64,000 bases of DNA from Paramesorhizobium sp049065735 (GTDB lineage: Bacteria > Pseudomonadota > Alphaproteobacteria > Rhizobiales > Rhizobiaceae). Under the pieces are notes generated by a model. The model ran no database searches, was not told where the DNA came from, and was given only the letters and a program-made list of their open reading frames with translations. Below, piece by piece: positions 57,542-64,000 of this stretch. Location: assembly GCF_049065735.1 (NCBI RefSeq), contig NZ_JBAKHD010000003.1, positions 62,001-126,000 of the forward strand, written 5' to 3'. Within the stretch, counting starts at the first letter, position 1, and each line of letters starts with the position of its first letter. Both the position numbers and the translations under genes were made by a program.

Positions 57542-59824
57542 CTAGGCTTGGTGGGGTGCGAGGTCTTGCTCTATGGCGGCCAGCTTTAGCGCCAACACTT
57601 GGTCAAGACGCACTCCGTAGCGGTCCCCGGCTGGGATGGCAGGCTTGATCTCTTTACCCTCGTCGTCAAGTTCGGCCGGCGATGCATCCCATGTGTCGTG
57701 GCAAAGCAAGCCATATCGGAAAGCATCTAACCCTTCCGATTCGAAAGCGGCTTTGATTTCTTGCGCTATGACGCCAAAATGCAGGCGCGCTTTATCCTCT
57801 CCCTTGAGGGCGATTGCATCACGGAACTGCCAGCGTTTGAACTTCACCTTGCGGATTGCTCGAAGCGCGGCGTCGTCATCGGTCGCGTCGATTATGCCGA
57901 CCTTTTCCCGCTCGTCAGAAGTGCCGATAGTCGATGTAACGGCGTAGATATTGCGGAGCCTGAAAGACGGATGGCCGACATCGTTAAGATTGTCCATCCC
58001 GGGGATAAACCCACCATTGCGATAAATTGACCATCGGATCGCGGTGTTAGCCTTAAAAGATAAGGACTCCGTATCGCCAACTTGCTGTTTCCCAGATGCA
58101 ATGATGCCGCAATCATTCAAGGCGCTTTTCAGCAGGATGCTGTTGTCTACCGCGTCCCTTGTAGACAGCGTGAGCGTGGCCGGTGCTGTTGGTCGGTAGC
58201 GTATGGCCCACGATCCAGTGTCCCAGAAAACGCTCAGGTCAGTCTTGAGCATCTCGAACACTCTTGACTGAGTTATCCCGTAGGCCGGGACGTTAAAGAC
58301 ATTTATGCAAAACGCGGACATCTGATCGTCTGTGAGATTAGCCCCAGATTCCGTCCCCTGCCCTAAAACCCAGTTCGCCTGACCATTGTTCGCAAACAAC
58401 ACCGTTGCGCGGCGATTATCGAGCGCGGTGCGTGTAGGGTCTCCCGGCGCGGCGTATACCGCGTTATTTGAAATAAACAGGTATGGTGGCCATTTGGAGA
58501 ATATGCGAAGGCCGCCACTATCACTCATTGCCCCCGCTTGGTGCGTTGAGAAGAAGTAACGCACCTGAGCGCCGTCTTTATTTGGTGGGGCATAGCTGGA
58601 ACCCGGTGAACCATCGCGCACGACCACATCGTTGACGCAGTGCGAAAGGTCAGGATGGGTATCCATCGCGAGCAGTTTATAGCCGTAAGGCTCCCAAATC
58701 TCGATCTCCGCGCCGCCCGTGGCGTCAGCCATCGTAATTGCGGCTTGAAGAGCGGCTTTGTTTTGGACGAGTGAACCACCTTTTGACGCGCCGAACCATC
58801 GCGCTTGCATCGGTCCATTATATTCCCGGACCCATGCGCCTTGCGAAGCAGGAACGCCATTGGATTTGAGATAAATGCCTTCCTGCGTATCAGCGGCAAT
58901 CAGCGCGGAATAATCGCCCAATCTCCAGACAAACTTCCCTTCACGCCCCGCTTCCGTCAAGAATGCTGCTGAGAATTGGCTAGTGTCGAGTGCCTTCAGG
59001 GTGGGACGGTTGCCCACAGGGAAGCCGTCAAATGCGTTTTTGCTGACCCCGGTTGGATCGTAGGTTGCTTGAAGCATATCGCCAGTGCCGGGGCCATCAA
59101 GGCCGCGTTGCCCGCGAATGTTCGTCGCCTCATCTATGTCTTGAGTTAGACCATTCGGGCCAATGTATCCTGTGGGTGGCTTCGCGCCCCAGCCGCCGGT
59201 CCAGTCATATATTTCCATCACCCTGTCTTGACCGCGCAGGATGATCCGATAAAGCGGCGTCCAGCTTCGTGGGAAATCGCCAAGCTTGAGCCACGACCCA
59301 GACCCGGCGTCTCCCTGCTTCTGGTAAATGCCATTGTTGTTGGGGTCTTGGTCTTCAACAACCCATGCAGCCGTCAATTCCGGGTAGTCGAGATTGGCGT
59401 CAGCCTGTGCCTTCGTCTCGAAAACGACAGCGGCCATGATCTCACCTGGGGCCAAACCGAAGGTGAGCACCCGCGCAAATGTTATCTCTGAAATGTCGAT
59501 TGCGACTGGGTTTGCGGTCGTGACATACCATTCCCCGCTGTTGATTTCCCCGTCAGTGACGATAACCATCGTGCCCTTGCGGACATCGCGGGTGTTGTTG
59601 AAGTCCCGCGCCCTACGCCATAAACCAACAGAGGCGACATAAAGGCCATTCGCACGGGCGTCCGTCTGATCCTTGACCAGAACGCGGTCATCTTCCTGAA
59701 CGGCAATCCCGTCAATGACTTGCAAGCCGCTGAGAATGATGTTCTGTGTCGTGGCGCAACGCACCGGCCCTTTCATGGCCGAAGACGAGGCTAACCCGTC
59801 AGTGCGGTCTATGATAATTCCCAT
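57542..59824 (-). CDS. phage tail spike/fibre protein with S74 chaperone domain
   Basis: A 760-residue tail adhesin. The N-terminus (LSGLQVIDGIAVQEDDRVLVKDQTDARANGLYVASVGLWRRARDF) is the repeat domain common in tail fibres. The middle (about residues 330-600) has the Gly/Asn-rich look of a beta-helix that may bind or cut polysaccharide. The last 127 residues are a peptidase-S74 intramolecular chaperone: SDEREK carries the Ser-Lys dyad five residues apart, followed by KFKRWQFRD and HFGVIAQEIKAAF. The chaperone is released after trimer assembly. ATG 59824 has GGAGA upstream. Receptor unknown. Confidence 0.85.
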   Translation of the reverse strand: MGIIIDRTDGLASSSAMKGPVRCATTQNIILSGLQVIDGIAVQEDDRVLVKDQTDARANGLYVASVGLWRRARDFNNTRDVRKGTMVIVTDGEINSGEWYVTTANPVAIDISEITFARVLTFGLAPGEIMAAVVFETKAQADANLDYPELTAAWVVEDQDPNNNGIYQKQGDAGSGSWLKLGDFPRSWTPLYRIILRGQDRVMEIYDWTGGWGAKPPTGYIGPNGLTQDIDEATNIRGQRGLDGPGTGDMLQATYDPTGVSKNAFDGFPVGNRPTLKALDTSQFSAAFLTEAGREGKFVWRLGDYSALIAADTQEGIYLKSNGVPASQGAWVREYNGPMQARWFGASKGGSLVQNKAALQAAITMADATGGAEIEIWEPYGYKLLAMDTHPDLSHCVNDVVVRDGSPGSSYAPPNKDGAQVRYFFSTHQAGAMSDSGGLRIFSKWPPYLFISNNAVYAAPGDPTRTALDNRRATVLFANNGQANWVLGQGTESGANLTDDQMSAFCINVFNVPAYGITQSRVFEMLKTDLSVFWDTGSWAIRYRPTAPATLTLSTRDAVDNSILLKSALNDCGIIASGKQQVGDTESLSFKANTAIRWSIYRNGGFIPGMDNLNDVGHPSFRLRNIYAVTSTIGTSDEREKVGIIDATDDDAALRAIRKVKFKRWQFRDAIALKGEDKARLHFGVIAQEIKAAFESEGLDAFRYGLLCHDTWDASPAELDDEGKEIKPAIPAGDRYGVRLDQVLALKLAAIEQDLAPHQA

Positions 59825-59935
59825 GGGTTTCTCCATTGAAAAACGCCTAGATTAGGCGCGCTTGACGACCTCCACTTGTGCTTGTTAGTGGGAGGGCCGA
59901 TTAACTTTCAAATTTCCCGGAATGAGCGCTGCGCG

Positions 59936-61378
59936 ATGAGTTGGGGCGTCAAGAATATCCTCCCCAGACAACGGCTTTTGCGCGACCTCAGTACGCTTTC
60001 GGGTGCCGCAGCATTGGCGCAAATAATCGCGCTGGCGGTCTTGCCGGTTCTGACACGACTATATCCCCCGGAAGCCCATGGGCTGGCAGCCACCTTCGCC
60101 TCGATTGTCGGCATAATTGGTGTAGTCAGTTCCCTGCGATATGAATTCGCCATTCCGCTACCCAGAACCGACCGAGGGGCTTGGCACCTAGCGGCCCTCT
60201 CGCTCGCATTGCTAATCGCAGTGTCCGTAGTTTCTGGGGTTGCGGCCCTCTGGCTGGGGGGCGAAATGGCCCGCGCGCTTGATATCCCAGTTTGGGTTTT
60301 TGCTGCTCTGGTGGCTGTCGGGATAGCAACACTCAGTGCATATAAGGTCGCCAACTATTGGGCCGTGCGGAAATCCGCCTTCGGTACTATCGCGCGCACC
60401 CGCATTCAGCAGGGCATTGCCGGCCCCGGAAGCCAATTAGCGCTCGGCTTGATGGGGATTGGTCCATTGGCCCTCGTCATTGGGCAAATAATCGGCCAAT
60501 GCGCAGGGCTGTCACGACTCGCCATCCAAATGATTGCTGACAATCGACGTCGCGGCCTCGCAGTTCGTCGCCGCGGAATTGCATGGGCGGCGAAGCGCTA
60601 CCGAAAATTCCCCCTTTATGACAGTTGGGCTGGGCTTCTCGACATAGCAGGCGCTCAAGCCCCTATATTGCTGCTTGCAACCCTATTCTCCCCCATTGTG
60701 GCGGGGTACTACACGCTTGCCAACCGCGTATTCACGGCCCCCTTGAGGCTTGTTGGTACGGCCCTTTCCCAAGTCCTTCAGCCACGGATCGTTGAAGCGC
60801 AACGCACCGGTACTACCGCGAAATTGCTGGAAGGCCTTATCCAGCTTCTGACCGTGATGGCGCTTCCCCCGTTTGCAATCGCGGCCGTCATTATTCCCGA
60901 CTTCGTTTCCACCCTATTTGGTAAAGAGTGGGCGGATGCCGGATGGGTGGTGGCGTGGACGGCGACATGGGCTGGCTCTCAGTTCGTCGCCGCTCCTCTC
61001 GGGGTTGTACTTATTGCCGTCGAGGCCCAAAAACTCAACATGGCATTGCAAGCGTCATTAGTGGCGGTCCGGGTTGCGGCGCTTCTCGTCGGAGCCGCGC
61101 TCGGTTCGGCATACATCGCGATAGTTCTATTCTCGGTTGTAAGCGCTATTGGATATATGGCTATTACCGCAGCATCTGGCATTCTCGTTGGCCTCACAAT
61201 GAATCGCATGGTTGTCGCAGTGTGGCGTCCGGTGTTGCTTGCATCCTTTGGCGCGAGTATTGTTGCCCTCATTCGACCGGAATTTTCAGCGGTGCGATAT
61301 TTTCTTGTAATCCTCATAGGAGGGTTATGGGGGTGGCAGATGTGGGCTTCGGCATCACGGTTTCTGCGTCAAGGGTAA
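59936..61378 (+). CDS. oligosaccharide flippase, Wzx-like
   Basis: A 480-residue membrane protein with about 12 helices that would move lipid-linked polysaccharide units across the inner membrane. N-terminal LSTLSGAAALAQIIALAVLPVLTRLYPPEAHGLAATFASIVGIIGVVSSLRYEFAIPLP is the RfbX/Wzx pattern, and LLATLFSPIVAGYYTLANRVFTAPLRLVGTALSQVLQPRIVEA matches the central block. ATG 59936 is preferred to a TTG at 59876. It is divergent from the tail-spike gene, 111 bases away, and heads a polysaccharide gene set. Confidence 0.82.
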   Translation: MSWGVKNILPRQRLLRDLSTLSGAAALAQIIALAVLPVLTRLYPPEAHGLAATFASIVGIIGVVSSLRYEFAIPLPRTDRGAWHLAALSLALLIAVSVVSGVAALWLGGEMARALDIPVWVFAALVAVGIATLSAYKVANYWAVRKSAFGTIARTRIQQGIAGPGSQLALGLMGIGPLALVIGQIIGQCAGLSRLAIQMIADNRRRGLAVRRRGIAWAAKRYRKFPLYDSWAGLLDIAGAQAPILLLATLFSPIVAGYYTLANRVFTAPLRLVGTALSQVLQPRIVEAQRTGTTAKLLEGLIQLLTVMALPPFAIAAVIIPDFVSTLFGKEWADAGWVVAWTATWAGSQFVAAPLGVVLIAVEAQKLNMALQASLVAVRVAALLVGAALGSAYIAIVLFSVVSAIGYMAITAASGILVGLTMNRMVVAVWRPVLLASFGASIVALIRPEFSAVRYFLVILIGGLWGWQMWASASRFLRQG

Positions 61379-61410
61379 TAAAGAGAGGCCGTGGGGAGCC
61401 GTAAAGTAGC

Positions 61411-62760
61411 ATGCTTCATACCGATGTATCTTCAAGAAACTCCCAATGGTGGAAGCTTCTTCCAAGCACTATTTTTCTCCCTGCTGAAAAACTTCCATTC
61501 ATAGAATCCCTATTTCTGGTTGCGGTGCTGCTTGGGCCAGCCATAGCATATTCCAAGCTCTATCTTTTTCACTTGGTATTGCTCGCGCTCCTGATCCGCA
61601 CGGCTATATCTTTATTCAGGAATGGCATCATTCTGCCCCCTAAATCCCTTCGATGGGATGCTGCCTTTTTTATCTTCTTCCTCGGATGGTATGGCCTATC
61701 CATCCTTTGGTCGCCTAACCGGCTATATGCGCTTCAATATTGCGTCTACGTGGGCATGGGCGTTCTTACTGTATATTATACAGCTGAAATATGCCGTACG
61801 GTTGAACGATTGCGCTCAGCCCTCTTGGTCATCATGGCGACGATTTCGATAGAAATAACGATCTCGATCATGGAGGGGCTGAGATTTTTTAGGCTCCCAT
61901 CTTCACCATATTCGCCTTTACGCTGGATTGTCGGGCAAGAGCCCATCAGTTTCGCCGGGCAATCACCCCGGCAAATCTATGATACGCTCGGGTGGCCCAC
62001 CGGCTTCACAGGAAACCCTAACAATCTTGCAGCAACGCTTGTTCTCATGCTTCCGTTGTTTCTGCTTACCGGGCGCTGGTGGATAGCTGTTCTCGGCGCT
62101 CTCTCCACATACTGCGTGGTCAGCATGACAGATGCACGGGCTGGGGCTATCGGGTTCGCTATTGTAATCGCATTATGGGCGCTACTTTTCATTGCCCACA
62201 GACTTGGATTTTATGGCAAAATGCTACTTGGCGCGACGATTATTGCAATGATGATCGCGGGGCCCGCCCTAGTGGGAAGCCATATACAAGCGCTAGCCGA
62301 CCCAAGCCGTGGAGAACGTCTCGGTTCATATGATGTTCGCATCCAACTCATTCGCAATGGGCTCAATGCACTCTACGAAACCTATGGCCTAGGCGTAGGG
62401 GCTGGTGGCAGCATAGCAGTCCAGGAAAGAGCGGCTGACGCAGTAATCGGCAACATTCGATCAATGCACAATTTTTGGATAGAGTTGCTGGTTGATGGCG
62501 GCGTTGTGTTCGCGGCGCTGTTTTTTATCTGGGTCTGTTCTCTCGTCTGGCGGCTCTGGGGAATCGGGCGGTCATCTAGTGACCATACCCTACGCTATGT
62601 TGGGAGCGCCCTGGTTCTCAGTTTTGCGGGCTTCTCAATCGGTGCTATTGGTCCATCTTCCGTCATCTATATGCTGCCCATGTGGATGGTAATAGGTCTC
62701 GCGCTGGCTGCGGTTCGTCTGAATGATAAAATATCCCGCGAGCCCAGGCTCTATGCGTGA
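61411..62760 (+). CDS. O-antigen ligase/polymerase-type membrane protein (Wzy/WaaL-like)
   Basis: A 449-residue protein with about 10-12 helices and a large periplasmic loop. FTGNPNNLAATLVLMLPLFLLTGRWWIAVLG, SMTDARAGAIGFAIVIALWALLF and GNIRSMHNFWIELLVDGGVVFAALFF form the Wzy_C pattern, including the H-N-x-x-I/W-E-L-L-V-D-G-G motif. It may polymerise repeat units or ligate them to lipid A-core; sequence alone does not separate the two. Base composition is lower in GC than the core genes, suggesting transfer. Confidence 0.82.
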   Translation: MLHTDVSSRNSQWWKLLPSTIFLPAEKLPFIESLFLVAVLLGPAIAYSKLYLFHLVLLALLIRTAISLFRNGIILPPKSLRWDAAFFIFFLGWYGLSILWSPNRLYALQYCVYVGMGVLTVYYTAEICRTVERLRSALLVIMATISIEITISIMEGLRFFRLPSSPYSPLRWIVGQEPISFAGQSPRQIYDTLGWPTGFTGNPNNLAATLVLMLPLFLLTGRWWIAVLGALSTYCVVSMTDARAGAIGFAIVIALWALLFIAHRLGFYGKMLLGATIIAMMIAGPALVGSHIQALADPSRGERLGSYDVRIQLIRNGLNALYETYGLGVGAGGSIAVQERAADAVIGNIRSMHNFWIELLVDGGVVFAALFFIWVCSLVWRLWGIGRSSSDHTLRYVGSALVLSFAGFSIGAIGPSSVIYMLPMWMVIGLALAAVRLNDKISREPRLYA

Positions 62761-63931
62761 CGCTGTAAACATGAAAATTCTTCTCCTCGCGGCCGCCTCA
62801 AGTATACACACCGTGCGTTGGGCAAACAGTCTTTCCCGGGCGGGGGTTGATATTGTACTTGTAAGTCAGCATGCCCCGCTGAGAAACCTAGACCCAGCGG
62901 TCAAAGTGAAGCGACTGCCCTACTCTGGAGAAGTGGGGTATTTTCTAAATGCTGGCGCACTACGCTCGATCCTTGCTGAAGAGCGCCCCGACCTGATGAA
63001 CGCTCATTATGCATCGGGTTATGGCACGACGGCGCGGATGGCTCATTTCCATCCTTACATCCTCTCAGTTTGGGGAAGCGACGTGTACGATTTCGCGGGA
63101 AAGTCCCCCCTTCATAGGTGGCTCTCCAAGCGCAATCTTCTGGCAGCTGACCAGATCGCCAGCACGAGCTACGCAATGGCTGATCAAGCCCGACTTGTCG
63201 CCCCCCTTGGGGATATCGAGATCACGCCATTTGGCGTTGACACACGTCTGTTTACTCCAAGAGAAGAGGATGACAGCACCTCGCACGGCACAATCGTTAT
63301 CGGCACCGTTAAAGGTATGGCCGCTCATTATGGCGTCGATATATTGATCGACAGTGTTGCCCTCCTCGTGGAAGAATTGAATCATAGCAACCCAGAAACG
63401 GCTAAGCGAGTTCGTCTTCGTCTGGTAGGCCATGGCCCACAAATGAACGAGCTAAAAACCCGCGCTCACAATCTCGGCATTTCCGGTATTGTCGAATTTG
63501 TTGGCCAGGTTCCGCATGAGGCGGTCCCAGAGCACCTACGCCAGTTTGATATCTACGCCGCTCTTAGTCGGCGCGAGAGCTTCGGTGTCGCGATTATCGA
63601 GGCTGGCGCTTGCGGCCTTCCTGTCGTGGTTTCGGACGTGGGCGGCTTGCCCGAAGTTGTTGTCGGCGGAGAAACCGGATTTGTGGTGCCGCCTGAGAGC
63701 CCGCGAGAGGCTGCCAAGGCGCTTCGCCAGTTGGTGCTCGATCCGGCCTTGCGGCGTCAGATGGGTGCTGCCGGGCGCGCGCGAGCCGTTGCGTGTTACG
63801 AGTGGCGTGATAACGTGGATACTATGGTAGCCCTCTATCAAAAAGTCCTCGCATCCAACTCTCATAAATCGGTTGCAGGAGTTGTAGGTGAGAGAGGCCA
63901 CAGTCTTCCTGCTCGATCCCTACCCCGTTGA
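62753..63931 (+). CDS. glycosyltransferase family 4 protein
   Basis: A GT-B retaining transferase of 392 residues (386 from Met 62771, MKILLLAAASSIHTVRWANSL). The C-terminal nucleotide-sugar site is typical: VRLRLVGHGPQ, IVEFVGQVPHEAVPEHLRQFDIYAALSRRESFGVAIIEAGACGLPVVVSDVGGLPEVVVGGETGFVVPPESP, with the E-x7-E motif. It adds a sugar in assembly of the surface polysaccharide. It overlaps the Wzy-like stop by eight bases and the next gene by 44. The sugar is unknown. Confidence 0.85.
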   Translation: MRDAVNMKILLLAAASSIHTVRWANSLSRAGVDIVLVSQHAPLRNLDPAVKVKRLPYSGEVGYFLNAGALRSILAEERPDLMNAHYASGYGTTARMAHFHPYILSVWGSDVYDFAGKSPLHRWLSKRNLLAADQIASTSYAMADQARLVAPLGDIEITPFGVDTRLFTPREEDDSTSHGTIVIGTVKGMAAHYGVDILIDSVALLVEELNHSNPETAKRVRLRLVGHGPQMNELKTRAHNLGISGIVEFVGQVPHEAVPEHLRQFDIYAALSRRESFGVAIIEAGACGLPVVVSDVGGLPEVVVGGETGFVVPPESPREAAKALRQLVLDPALRRQMGAAGRARAVACYEWRDNVDTMVALYQKVLASNSHKSVAGVVGERGHSLPARSLPR

Positions 63932-64000
63932 TGTCCACCCCCCCCGCTTCGGCGGGTCGGCAGGAGGCTTTTACGTCCCACGCGCTTCAACAGCTTTCGG
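63888..64000 (+). CDS. partial gene at window end, polysaccharide cluster
   Basis: GTG 63888 has AGGAG six bases upstream and opens a frame to the last base: MREATVFLLDPYPVDVHPPR, then FGGSAGGFYVPRASTAF, 37 codons. It overlaps the glycosyltransferase end by 44 bases, so it is co-translated with it. Too short to classify. Confidence 0.45.
   Translation, partial: MREATVFLLDPYPVDVHPPRFGGSAGGFYVPRASTAF

Overview
The window is high-GC, densely coded chromosomal DNA from an alphaproteobacterium of the Rhizobiales, most likely the Brucellaceae (Brucella/Ochrobactrum/Pseudochrobactrum group). The best single marker is a small lipoprotein that I recognise as Omp10 (26403-26780). The CpdR regulator, homospermidine synthase, a DUF982 gene and dispersed palindromic intergenic repeats agree with this. 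The placement comes from recognising families, not from a search.

Positions 1-52.8 kb look like ordinary core genome. In order: the end of a polyamine/iron-type ABC transporter operon (binding protein, two permeases, ATPase); a ParD/ParE-like toxin-antitoxin pair with a clear operator; gnd; an aldehyde dehydrogenase; ornithine decarboxylase with a long leader; a LysR regulator; a DUF1007/NicO nickel-cobalt pair and a CDF efflux pump; trhO; a muramidase-domain gene; eda; a DUF882 cell-wall protein; an NtrC-type regulator; pepF; pabB-pabC; homospermidine synthase; omp10; a periplasmic nucleotidase with an H1-like tail; hemH; qmcA-nfeD; a kdsD-type isomerase; an outer-membrane barrel; galU; a lytic transglycosylase; a DUF459 SGNH protein; an orphan Phd antitoxin; gltD and gltB; L-threonine aldolase; Hsp20 with a probable ROSE thermometer; a lipase-like hydrolase; hisN; a probable trans-acting sRNA; N-formylglutamate amidohydrolase; and cpdR. 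Many intergenic gaps carry one of two families of palindromic repeat.

At 52845-52919 a tRNA-Val(GAC) marks the start of an accessory region that continues to the window end. It holds a secreted nuclease, an SRAP/HMCES-type protein fused in frame to an upstream Cys-rich segment, several very small genes, a phage-like palindromic operator, a DUF982 gene, and a complete phage lysis cassette (GH104-like endolysin, overlapping Rz/Rz1-type spanins, small membrane protein) downstream of a tail-spike protein with an S74 chaperone domain. Directly beyond the tail spike, and divergent from it, are lower-GC polysaccharide genes: a Wzx-like flippase, a Wzy/WaaL-like membrane protein, a GT4 glycosyltransferase and the start of another gene. 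No integrase, capsid, terminase or tail-assembly genes are visible, so this is either a prophage end or a remnant joined to a surface-polysaccharide locus.

Two themes connect separate genes. Ornithine decarboxylase (ornithine to putrescine) and homospermidine synthase (putrescine to homospermidine) form a short polyamine route, possibly served by the ABC transporter at the left edge. Envelope functions recur throughout (kdsD, galU, lytic enzymes, Omp10, barrel protein, polysaccharide genes).
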